A model generated the notes under the pieces. It saw nothing but the letters and a program-made list of their open reading frames with translations. It ran no database searches and was not told the DNA's origin. 14,041 bases of DNA from Isotricha intestinalis (Eukaryota > Ciliophora > Litostomatea > Vestibuliferida > Isotrichidae). The stretch covers positions 1 through 14,041 of the forward strand of contig JAJJLU010004368.1 of assembly GCA_023807065.1 (NCBI GenBank), written 5' to 3'. Below are positions 1 to 7,374 of this stretch, one piece after another. Made by a program: the position numbers and the translations under genes. Every line of letters starts with the position of its first letter. Position 1 is the first letter of the stretch.

Positions 1-1565
1 TCATTCTTTTTCTGTCCGAAAATAGATTTATATAAGAAATCATTAGGATTAGCTTTATTAAATTTTCTATAGAAAAAAAATAAATCGAAAATATTTTGTT
101 CACTAATAACTTCTCTATAATAATACAAAACAATATTTATATAAGTTTGTTCTTTACTCATATGTTTTTTACTAATATCAAACATATTTTTAATCATATT
201 AAACAAATTAATCCTTTTTCTAACAATTAAATTATCTTTAATATAATGATAAGCTTCATAATCAAAATTTTTAATATCATATTCATATTTCTTTAAATTA
301 TTACTTTTATTAATAACTATACTTCTATTAGTAATAGAAAAAGAATTTTGGCTTTTATTTCCTTTATCTAAAAAATTATCATGTTTAACAGAAATACTAT
401 TTATACCATTATTATTATTATTATTTAAAGCATTAATTAATTTATTATTAATTTTATCAATTTTTACATTCAACATTTTATTAACATCTTTATATATTTG
501 ATATTTATTAAATATAATATTTATTATAGTAGCAATAGTGGTTAAAGCTTTAATCATTCCTCCAGAATCAGCCATAATATTTTGTATTCTTTTATAATTT
601 CTTTCATAAATTTGAACTTTATTTTGCATCCAAAAATGAAAAGCTGTATAAATTTTAAAATTAGTTTGATAATTTTTAATATCATTTTGTTCATAATAAT
701 AAGAATAATCTAAAACAACATTATCAAATAAAAAACCATTATGAGTTCTAACTCTTAAAGGTTGAAAGTTTAAATTACTAACACTAAACATTCCATGAGA
801 AAAAGTGAATCTTATATTAATGAAAGTATGCTTAATAGGATAAGAATAATTATTAATATCAGCTTCTTGATTTAAAAAACCAATCATAGCATCAACTTGA
901 TTAGCTGTAACTAAAGTATCAATATAATCAGGGCTTTTGCATTTATTAAATAAATAAAAAGTATCATTCTCACATCTTTGAACAAATATTGTATATGAAG
1001 TATAATTAGGATGACTAGTTCCATGTTTAATAATAGGATATTCAAATTGAGTATCATTAATAGAAATAAATTTTTTATTTGTTGAATTATAAAAGCCATT
1101 GATACAAAAGCCCATATATGTAAAATCACTTTTTGAAAAAGCATTATATATATCATTTAATTTATAATTATCTGATTTTTGAGGACATGGACCATATGTA
1201 TAATGATCTATATTTAATCTACTTCCTACATTTTCTTTATAATTAGGAACATATTCTGTCATTGAACCAAATATTTGTATTAAAGATATTGGGTCTTCAT
1301 TAGGTGGAATATTTTCTAAATTTATAAAGTGAAACATACTTGATTCATTTACTGGAAATATTCCTACATCTTTCTCCTGTTGGAAATAAAAGTAAGTTGT
1401 TGGATTTAAATGACGAATTATATCTAAAGAGAAATATATTGTTGCTGCTATACAAAGAATGTAAGTTAATATTGATAAAATTGCACTGAATTTTGAAGGA
1501 TGTGAATTATATGTTTTATAGTGAAGTGTGTTTTTTTGTGAAAGAAGATCAAGGTATTTTAACAT
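1..1565 (-). CDS. Two-pass membrane protein with glycosylated ectodomain, partial (3' end beyond window)
   Basis: The frame is open from an ATG at 1565 to the left edge (about 520 codons, no stop reached), so the C-terminus is missing. The start is the first Met after a 17-nt A tract. A hydrophobic helix lies at residues 26-50. A second lies at about 336-352, just after a D-S-G-G motif (333-336). The loop between them (about 51-330) carries six N-glycosylation sequons (N73, N160, N170, N187, N200, N239) and four Cys (127, 154, 198, 209), so it is probably lumenal or extracellular, with both ends cytosolic. The tail is Asn/Lys-rich with an N5 run near 381. The layout (short N-terminus, helix, ectodomain, an RxY...GG segment leading into a helix, basic tail) resembles, from memory, large ciliate and other protist membrane-protein families of unknown role. 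It loosely recalls ERV41/46-type cargo receptors in topology, but no sequence motif supports that. Divergent from the secreted-protein gene at 1702. Confidence 0.8.
   Translation of the reverse strand, partial: MLKYLDLLSQKNTLHYKTYNSHPSKFSAILSILTYILCIAATIYFSLDIIRHLNPTTYFYFQQEKDVGIFPVNESSMFHFINLENIPPNEDPISLIQIFGSMTEYVPNYKENVGSRLNIDHYTYGPCPQKSDNYKLNDIYNAFSKSDFTYMGFCINGFYNSTNKKFISINDTQFEYPIIKHGTSHPNYTSYTIFVQRCENDTFYLFNKCKSPDYIDTLVTANQVDAMIGFLNQEADINNYSYPIKHTFINIRFTFSHGMFSVSNLNFQPLRVRTHNGFLFDNVVLDYSYYYEQNDIKNYQTNFKIYTAFHFWMQNKVQIYERNYKRIQNIMADSGGMIKALTTIATIINIIFNKYQIYKDVNKMLNVKIDKINNKLINALNNNNNNGINSISVKHDNFLDKGNKSQNSFSITNRSIVINKSNNLKKYEYDIKNFDYEAYHYIKDNLIVRKRINLFNMIKNMFDISKKHMSKEQTYINIVLYYYREVISEQNIFDLFFFYRKFNKANPNDFLYKSIFGQKKN
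408..424. repeat. ATT/AAT trinucleotide run
   Basis: A short (ATT)n microsatellite within the membrane-protein gene, read on the minus strand as AAT codons, gives five consecutive Asn at about residues 381-385 in the cytosolic tail. It is a typical low-complexity insertion in AT-rich coding sequence. Confidence 0.75.
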
Positions 1566-1701
1566 TTTTTTTTTTTTTTTTAAAGATTTTATTTTTTATT
1601 TTTATCATTTTTTTATTCAATAATTTATTGGGCTTCGTAAAAAAGGGTAAATAGGGCTTTTACTAATAAAAGGTAATAAAATCTAAAATCAAATAAAAGA
1701 A
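1566..1701. promoter_or_regulatory. Divergent promoter region between the first two genes
   Basis: These 136 bp separate two divergent start codons and must hold both promoters and leaders. The minus-strand gene has a homopolymeric A leader (T run 1565-1581 on the plus strand). Positions 1628-1663 form the only G-rich patch in the spacer: GGGCTT occurs at 1630-1635 and again at 1654-1659, with GGGTAA between them. GTAAAA (1637-1642) and TTTTAC (1658-1663) are inverted arms around part of it. No element with a known binding protein can be named. The role is inferred from position and composition. Confidence 0.55.
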
Positions 1702-2943
1702 ATGTCAAAAATGATAATTATCCATATTTTATTATCTTTATTTATTGTTTCCCATTCAAAAAAAACATACGAAGGAGTTTATTTTCAATATGATTCTAAT
1801 TATAATGATTTTTACATAACTTTTTTTTCAAAAGAAAATATAACTAATGAATATCAAATCTTAGATAAATCAATGTTTGATTTTGAATCTTGTGATGGAA
1901 AAGAAGTAAAAGCCCAACAAATTGTTGAAGATAATTTTAATAAAATTGAAGGTGATTGTGTCTATTATTTCAGAGTAAAATATAATAAGCCATTATCATG
2001 CATCCTAATACCAAATAAAATATTTGAAAATGAAACTTATTTAATTGATATAAATAAAGCATTAAAAGGTCAAAAATATTGTTTCGGTGATAAAACTATA
2101 CCTGATAGTTTAACACAATATATAGTTTTAATTGAAGAAGTTAAAAATTATAATCAAAATAATTTTAAACAATTCGATTTATCAATTTCAATTCCAATGT
2201 GTAATAACAAAATTTTTGCAGAGGAGAATGAAGATATAAATATAATAATAAATGATAATAATTATTATACATGTAAGTTTTCAAATATTGAAGAATATAA
2301 TGAAATTAACAAAATTATTTCTTGTGAAAATAATGAAAGTTATTACTCTGAAATAGAGAAGTTATATGTTAATTTTACCAATCATTTTTCCAATCGTATT
2401 CATCAAATTGTTTTTTCAAATGGTAACGGATGTGATGAAGAAGAAGAAGAAGAAGAAGAAGAAGAAAAAGAAGAAGAAGAAGAAGAAAAAGAAGAAGAAG
2501 AAGAAGAAAAAGAAGAAGAAGAAGAAGAAGAAGTAGAAGAAGTTAATGAAGATTTTTTTGTTGATATTAATAAAAATGATACGTATATTTATTATGATTA
2601 TGAGAGAAATGCGATTTTTAATATTTATTTTAAAGAAGAGAATAGAAATAAAATTAATGGAATTCAATTTATTGGAGAGATTCATGGTAAAAAAGAAAAT
2701 ATTTCTAAATTTTGTGTTCCTAGTTTATCAAGATTTATTCATTATGCACAATTTACTTGTTCTTTGGATATTAAAAATGTTTTTAATATCTTTAAAGAAG
2801 ATTTAATTAATTCTGAAATAATGATTTATTATACTAAAGGAAAGAGTGAGATTAAATATAAAAATTATACAATTCTTAGAGCAATGGAACAACCTTTTTT
2901 CAAATATTATTTAAATACAATTAATAGAACTTATATTCCTTAA
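1702..2943 (+). CDS. Secreted or lumenal protein with poly-Glu hinge
   Basis: The 413-residue protein starts with a signal peptide: M1-S2-K3, a hydrophobic core at 4-16 and a likely cleavage near residues 18-20. No other transmembrane stretch is visible and the C-terminus is polar, so it is probably soluble in the secretory route or outside the cell. The N-terminal part (about 20-244) holds eight Cys (64, 86, 100, 127, 167, 191, 208, 244). A Glu/Lys tract at 245-281 forms a hinge, and the C-terminal part (about 285-413) has two more Cys. The even Cys count and eight N-glycosylation sequons (N46, N110, N211, N224 and four after the hinge) fit an oxidised, glycosylated protein. Alternating hydrophobic residues suggest beta-rich domains. 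I do not recognise the family. An alternative start at M4 would shorten the signal peptide. It is divergent from the membrane protein on its left and convergent with the BEACH gene on its right. Confidence 0.85.
   Translation: MSKMIIIHILLSLFIVSHSKKTYEGVYFQYDSNYNDFYITFFSKENITNEYQILDKSMFDFESCDGKEVKAQQIVEDNFNKIEGDCVYYFRVKYNKPLSCILIPNKIFENETYLIDINKALKGQKYCFGDKTIPDSLTQYIVLIEEVKNYNQNNFKQFDLSISIPMCNNKIFAEENEDINIIINDNNYYTCKFSNIEEYNEINKIISCENNESYYSEIEKLYVNFTNHFSNRIHQIVFSNGNGCDEEEEEEEEEEKEEEEEEKEEEEEEKEEEEEEEVEEVNEDFFVDINKNDTYIYYDYERNAIFNIYFKEENRNKINGIQFIGEIHGKKENISKFCVPSLSRFIHYAQFTCSLDIKNVFNIFKEDLINSEIMIYYTKGKSEIKYKNYTILRAMEQPFFKYYLNTINRTYIP
2434..2544 (+). repeat. GAA-rich in-frame tract with 21-bp period
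   Basis: Only GAA, AAA and a few GTA/GTT codons are used after the first GAT. Three exact 21-bp units (six GAA plus one AAA) lie at 2449-2469, 2470-2490 and 2491-2511, so Lys recurs every seven residues in the Glu run. The reading frame is kept. The region gives a strongly acidic, probably extended or helical linker between two Cys-containing domains. The long poly-Phe reading on the other strand is a shadow of this repeat. Confidence 0.9.
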
Positions 2944-3477
2944 TTTATTGAATTATTTTTAATTAATATAATATTTTATTCAAATTTTTTTAAAATTAAT
3001 ATTGATTTTTTATCTTGGGAATAATTAGGAAATTAAAAGTTTATTTTTTAAGGTTTTTATATCTTATTTTTTAAAATAATTGGGGTAATTTTATTTTTTT
3101 ATAAGAAGGATTTAACTAATAATTCTTTATTTAAATATTTTCCTATGAAACGAATAAATATTGAAAATAATTAGTTGTTACCTTTTTTTCATTTAAAATA
3201 AAAAATGTTAAATATTAATATTATTCATTGTATAAAATAATAAAAAATAATTTTAATTATACAAATATTAATATTATTTTAATTTAATTATTTAAATTTT
3301 TATAAAAGAATAATTATCAAAAACATAAAAACATTTATAAATTATTGTAATAATATTCTAAAAAAATTATATAAGATTTATTCAAATATTTTGTTAAAAA
3401 TCTTTCTTTATAATGAAAAGAAAAGATTATTATCCTTTTTAATATATTAAAATATAGGGTATAATTTAATTAATTGG
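2944..3477. other. Convergent spacer without a recognisable gene
   Basis: This is the left part of the 804-bp gap between two gene ends, the longest gap in the window. I see no ORF of note on either strand, no tRNA-like GC-rich fold and no rRNA. Isolated G runs occur at 3017-3019, 3082-3085 and 3457-3459. An inverted repeat, AATCTTTCTTT at 3399-3409 against AAAAGAAAAGATT at 3416-3428, could form a stem of about 11 pairs with one bulge. It could mark an RNA 3' end, but that is unproven. Confidence 0.5.
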
Positions 3478-3585
3478 CTAAGGTTTTTTTTTGAATAATT
3501 TCTTTAATTCTTCATTTATTTTTTTATTAATATTATTTATTTCTTCATTCATTTTTTCATTTCTATTGTTAATATTCAATATAAA
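3478..3585 (-). other. Possible eroded coding remnant with coiled-coil pattern
   Basis: A 35-codon open stretch ends in TAG (3478-3480), with an internal Met at 3552. The 24 residues from that Met put Ile/Leu at positions 5, 8, 12, 16 and 19, with Glu, Asn and Lys between, which is a heptad-like pattern. It is in the same frame as the upstream BEACH ORF but is cut off from it by several stops over about 160 bp (3586-3747). It may be a decayed former C-terminal extension of that gene, or only AT-rich noise with the usual Lys/Asn/Ile bias. Confidence 0.25.
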
Positions 3586-3747
3586 TTAATTAATATACTT
3601 AAATAAACAATTTTTAAATTTATTATGTTTCCTTCTTTTTCAAATTTTGATATATTGTTAATTTACTTATTATTTTCCATTTTTATATTTTTTTTTTTGA
3701 ATTTATTTTTTTTAAAAACATCATTTAATTTTTTATAAAAATTTGTT
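3586..3747. other. Spacer just downstream of the BEACH gene
   Basis: The region is AT-rich, with stops in all frames overall. On the minus strand the frame offset by one from the BEACH ORF stays open over the BEACH stop and runs to a TAA at 3663-3665, giving a Lys/Asn-rich reading of about 30 residues beyond the stop. This hints at a past or assembly-related frameshift at the gene's end. No independent gene is supported. Confidence 0.35.
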
Positions 3748-6486
3748 TTATATTTTATTTTTAATATTAAAAGGTAAATTATTGATTAATCTATTTTTAT
3801 CAAATTTTACTTTTTGTAAATTTTTATTTTCTTCTTTTAATTCATTTAATTTATTTTCTAATTGAGAAATAATTGTTTTAAATTCAAAATCTCTTTTTTG
3901 ATAAAAAGACAATTTTTCAGAAATTTTATTCATTTTATCAAATAATTCTTTATTATTTTTAAAACAATTTTGAATTTGTTCATTTTTTTTTTCATCAATA
4001 TCTTCCAAATGACTTTGAATAATTCTTTCTTTATAATTTTGATAAATATTAAAATTATTTTTATTTTTATTATTAATAGTCATTAAAGAAATAATAGAAG
4101 CAACAAATTCATTATTTTTTTTATTTATTTTATCTTTTTCTTCTTTAATTTGACTTAAATAATTTTTTTCTTTTTCTTTAAAGATATTTTTCATTCTATC
4201 ATTCTTATTATCTTTTTCTCTTCTTTCTTTTTCATATTTATCTTCAATTTTAATTCTTTCTTGTTTTTGTTTAGTAATTTGATTAAAAATTTTATTATTA
4301 CATAAATCATTAAAATTATTATTTAAATCATTTAAAATAAATTTACTTTTTTTCTTTGGATGAGCTTCATTAAACAATTGAATAGGACATTGACCATATT
4401 CAATAATATTTTGAATATCACAATTTTTTTCTTCTGAATTTTTTTCATCAATATCATAAATACATTTCTCATATCTTAATGTAGAATATAAATTATAATT
4501 TTCTATTGATTTATTTCCTTTTTGTTTATAACCAAAAATAAGATCAATCCATAAATGTAATTTATTAGAAACTATTTCACTTTCTAAAGCACTTCTCATT
4601 ATTTTAATAAAAGAATTTATACTGTTATTCGCCCAAGGAGGTAATTCTATATTATTTATTTTAATATTATTTTGAGTTAAGCTTATATTAAATGTATTAT
4701 TAAGAAATTCTCCATCGTAATAAAATTCAGGGATTAATTCTTTAACTTCGTAATTTTTATTATTTATTATATTTTCATATGTTTCTTTAATTGATAAAAA
4801 TAATCTTTCTGAAGAAAATATTTTTTCTTTTTGATTTCTTAATAAGAAATAAGGGTTTTTCCTTATTAAATAATTATAAATTATAAAAGGATATGAAATA
4901 TAGTTTTTATAAAAATAACCTTTTTCTTCAAATGTTTTAATAGAATAATCTAATTTTTCTTGATTTATTGCTCCAATTGGTTTTGATAAATCTCTATAAT
5001 TTGATAATTTATTTAAATCTATATTTTTATCTTCAAAATTTACTAAAGTCCAAGGAAAAATAGGATATTGTGTTAAATCATTAAATGATCTACTTGATAT
5101 TATATTTAAATACATTAAATAATCAAAATTTGATATTAAACCATCCACCCATAAATTAGTATGAAATTTTATATCTTTAAAATTTAAATTTGATTTTTTA
5201 CAATTTTTCTCAAAGAAATTATATATTATTGTAAAATCTTCTTTTTCATCAAATTCAATTATTTTACTTTCTGATGAGTAAAAAAAAATATTAATTGCTT
5301 TGTATTTATATAAGAAACGATAATCAATGAAATATTTTATTTCATTTAAATAAAATTTAAAAGGCTTTAAATATAAACTATTATTTATAGGAAGAAATTC
5401 ACATAAATAATCATTTTTTATTTCATCATATAAATTAATTATAAATAATCCATTTTGATATTTTTCACTATTAATATTCATTGCTATTGCGGAATATAAT
5501 ATATTTTTTTTTTCTTTATTATTTTCACAAATATTATAATCATTTAAACTATTATTATTTTCAGGAATTTTTTCTATTACATCTGTTTTAATTATATTAT
5601 ATTTATTTCTTAACTCTATTAATTTTCTTATTAAATAATTATTGATTTTTTCATCATCAATTTTATCTTCTGATAAACACATATTTTCAATAAAAAAAGA
5701 TAAATCATTATAAAAATTATCACTTAATTCTTTTTTATCTTCTGTTATTATAAAAAAAATAGAAGATTCATTATTTAAAATTTCAGTGAAATTTATTCTA
5801 TTTATTTTTTTTATTTTATCACATTTTATAAGAAGACAAACATAATTATTTCCATTATCATTTATATTATTTAAATATTGAAATAATTTAACTAAATTTG
5901 AAAAAATTGAAGGATTAAAATAATTGTTTAAATCAATTAATTTACTATTTAAATTTAAAATTTGAGTTATTTCATTTTCTGAATTATTAAAAGTATTTTG
6001 TAACATTTTTTCGAAATTTCCAAAATTAAAAATGTTAAATTTATCTTTTGAATTAGTTTTTTTTATCTTAGGACTTAAATTACTTATTGTATTATTAATA
6101 TAATTTTTTTGATAATAGTTTTTATTATAAGAATATTTTCTTTTTATTTTTGAATGTGGAGTAATAAAAGAATAATATTTTTTAGTTTCTGAATTTTTTT
6201 GTTTTTTATTTATTTTATTTTTCTTTTGTTCTATAATTAAAGAAGCTAATTCTTCGGAATTGTATTTTTTTAATAAAAAGTTTTGATTAAAATATAATTT
6301 AATCATTGGAATATCAATTATTTCAGGATCAAATATAATTGAATGACTTAAAAGATGTATTCTTCCTTTAATTATATTATTATTACTTTTATTAGATTTA
6401 TCAATAAAATATGAATTTATTGTCTTAAAGAGATATTCATTATAATCAAATTGAAGTAAATTTAATCTTTTATTAAGTTTATTCAT
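3748..6486 (-). CDS. FAN-type BEACH domain protein with C-terminal coiled coil
   Basis: The 912-residue protein belongs to the BEACH family, which are large cytosolic scaffolds acting in vesicle traffic, lysosome/phagosome biology and signalling. Residues 8-66 match the N-terminus of FAN/NSMAF (R-L-N-L-L...E-Y-L-F, then G-R-I-H-L-L-S-H-S-I-I-F-D-P), which supports the chosen start. A PH/GRAM-like region precedes BEACH at about 330-430. BEACH spans about 445-712: ISNFDYLMYLN (451-461), SFNDLTQYPIFPW (467-479), a PEFYY motif (586-590), LPPWANNS (615-622), LHLWIDLIFGYKQKG (643-657) and a final YGQCPIQLF...HP (697-710). FAN relatives continue into WD40 repeats. Here residues about 735-900 are instead charged and coiled-coil-like (KEKE, LENKLNELKEENKNLQ). 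A Ser/Asn/Lys-rich insert lies at about 85-160. The start codon is 10 bp from that of the divergent gene at 6497. Confidence 0.93.
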   Translation of the reverse strand: MNKLNKRLNLLQFDYNEYLFKTINSYFIDKSNKSNNNIIKGRIHLLSHSIIFDPEIIDIPMIKLYFNQNFLLKKYNSEELASLIIEQKKNKINKKQKNSETKKYYSFITPHSKIKRKYSYNKNYYQKNYINNTISNLSPKIKKTNSKDKFNIFNFGNFEKMLQNTFNNSENEITQILNLNSKLIDLNNYFNPSIFSNLVKLFQYLNNINDNGNNYVCLLIKCDKIKKINRINFTEILNNESSIFFIITEDKKELSDNFYNDLSFFIENMCLSEDKIDDEKINNYLIRKLIELRNKYNIIKTDVIEKIPENNNSLNDYNICENNKEKKNILYSAIAMNINSEKYQNGLFIINLYDEIKNDYLCEFLPINNSLYLKPFKFYLNEIKYFIDYRFLYKYKAINIFFYSSESKIIEFDEKEDFTIIYNFFEKNCKKSNLNFKDIKFHTNLWVDGLISNFDYLMYLNIISSRSFNDLTQYPIFPWTLVNFEDKNIDLNKLSNYRDLSKPIGAINQEKLDYSIKTFEEKGYFYKNYISYPFIIYNYLIRKNPYFLLRNQKEKIFSSERLFLSIKETYENIINNKNYEVKELIPEFYYDGEFLNNTFNISLTQNNIKINNIELPPWANNSINSFIKIMRSALESEIVSNKLHLWIDLIFGYKQKGNKSIENYNLYSTLRYEKCIYDIDEKNSEEKNCDIQNIIEYGQCPIQLFNEAHPKKKSKFILNDLNNNFNDLCNNKIFNQITKQKQERIKIEDKYEKERREKDNKNDRMKNIFKEKEKNYLSQIKEEKDKINKKNNEFVASIISLMTINNKNKNNFNIYQNYKERIIQSHLEDIDEKKNEQIQNCFKNNKELFDKMNKISEKLSFYQKRDFEFKTIISQLENKLNELKEENKNLQKVKFDKNRLINNLPFNIKNKI

Positions 6487-6496
6487 TTTATAAAAA
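6487..6496. promoter_or_regulatory. Ten-base gap between two divergent start codons
   Basis: The sequence is TTTATAAAAA, lying between the CAT complement of the BEACH start (6484-6486) and the ATG at 6497. It contains a TATA-like string readable on the plus strand. With the two start codons it forms a near-palindrome, CATTTT...AAAATG. Both promoters must extend into the neighbouring coding sequence, or the true start of the plus-strand gene is further in. Confidence 0.4.
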
Positions 6497-7288
6497 ATGA
6501 AAAAAATAAATTTATCTTTTAAAAATCAAAAACAAAATAGCTTAAAGATATTTAAGACTTTTAGATTAAATCAAACTCCAATGAAAATAAATAAAAATTA
6601 TTCTTTTATGAATTCAAAAAATCATTCTTTAATTAATGATAGTATCTATATTTGTTTTCATAATGAAGAAATTAAAAAAAAAATAATTTCTAATGCTTTG
6701 TTATTCTCAAATTCCAATAAAAAAATAAATAAAAAAAATACTTTCAATCAACTTTCTTCTGATAATAAAGAAAAAGAAAAAGAAAAAAGTTTTAAAAAAG
6801 ATTATTCAATGTTATTAATTTCTCAAAATTTAAAAAATAAAATATTCACAGTTTCAAACAAAAAATCAATAAATAATTCACCAAACAAAGATAATTCCTA
6901 TAATTCTTTTAGATTAAAACATAAATCAGAAAAAAATTATTTAGTTAATTTAAAAAGGAATCAATCAGTTAAAAAATTAAAAATTGAGAATTTAAAAGAA
7001 AAAATTCCAGATAAAAAAATATTAAAATTATTTAATAATAAAGAAAGTATATTTCCTTTATTAATAGAAACAATGAAAAATATAAAAGAAGAGTCAAAAA
7101 ATTATAAAGGTAAAATTATATTATATGATAAAATAAAAGAATTTAATAAAATAAAGAAAATTCAAACTCCAATTTTAAAACAATTATTTCTTTTAAATAA
7201 AGAAATAAATTTAAATGAGGAAGATAAACTTTCTCAAAAACAAATTAGCTCAAATACTTTTATGGATATGAAGGTAAAAATATTTTAG
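6497..7288 (+). CDS. Basic protein of unknown function
   Basis: The 263-residue ORF has purine-rich codons typical of the coding strands in this window, so it is probably real. It is strongly basic (Lys/Asn/Ser-rich), with no signal peptide, no transmembrane helix and no motif that I recognise. A short Lys/Glu alternation lies near residue 92, and the first half is rich in Ser/Asn and likely disordered. The second half (about 160-245) has more regular hydrophobic spacing and may form helices. M1 is the most upstream Met but lies 10 bp from the divergent BEACH start. M29 and M38 are plausible alternatives that would give more promoter room. It ends in TAG, the only visible stop in the window that is not TAA. 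It is convergent with the RING gene, 86 bp away. Confidence 0.72.
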   Translation: MKKINLSFKNQKQNSLKIFKTFRLNQTPMKINKNYSFMNSKNHSLINDSIYICFHNEEIKKKIISNALLFSNSNKKINKKNTFNQLSSDNKEKEKEKSFKKDYSMLLISQNLKNKIFTVSNKKSINNSPNKDNSYNSFRLKHKSEKNYLVNLKRNQSVKKLKIENLKEKIPDKKILKLFNNKESIFPLLIETMKNIKEESKNYKGKIILYDKIKEFNKIKKIQTPILKQLFLLNKEINLNEEDKLSQKQISSNTFMDMKVKIF

Positions 7289-7374
7289 AAAATTTAAATT
7301 TATAAAATATATTAATTTTAAATAATTTATATTATTTTATTAAAAAGTTTTTTAAAAAATTATTATATTAATTA
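7289..7374. other. Short convergent spacer
   Basis: These 86 bp, almost wholly A and T, separate two converging genes and must hold both RNA 3' ends. No hairpin with GC pairs or other signal stands out. Confidence 0.5.

Noticed and set aside
911..1156. Minus-strand 81-residue ORF within the first gene
   Set aside because: It lies in another frame of a longer open membrane-protein gene that runs off the left edge; it is Ile/Leu-rich shadow sequence.
1565..1581. Poxvirus-like 5' poly(A) leader
   Set aside because: The A tract is templated in the DNA, the genes are cellular eukaryotic families, and no viral gene is present.
2416..2685. Minus-strand ORF with a long poly-Phe run
   Set aside because: It is the complement of the GAA repeat in the secreted-protein gene, and its composition is not protein-like.
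2546..2806. Plus-strand 86-residue ORF inside the secreted-protein gene
   Set aside because: It is a shifted-frame shadow. The main frame carries the Cys, sequon and signal-peptide features and continues through.
3560..3850. An intron joining the BEACH coiled coil to the downstream coiled-coil fragment (ATTAAC...ATAG looks like a branch point and acceptor)
   Set aside because: The only nearby donor-like GT (GTAAAA in the tail) does not keep the frame into the fragment, and no gene in the window needs an intron.
6484..6499. Trichomonad-type initiator (TCA followed by pyrimidine and A/T) just upstream of both divergent genes
   Set aside because: TCAT here is simply the complement of the opposite gene's ATGA. 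The other genes in the window lack TCAY(T/A) close to their starts, so it is not evidence for a trichomonad promoter.
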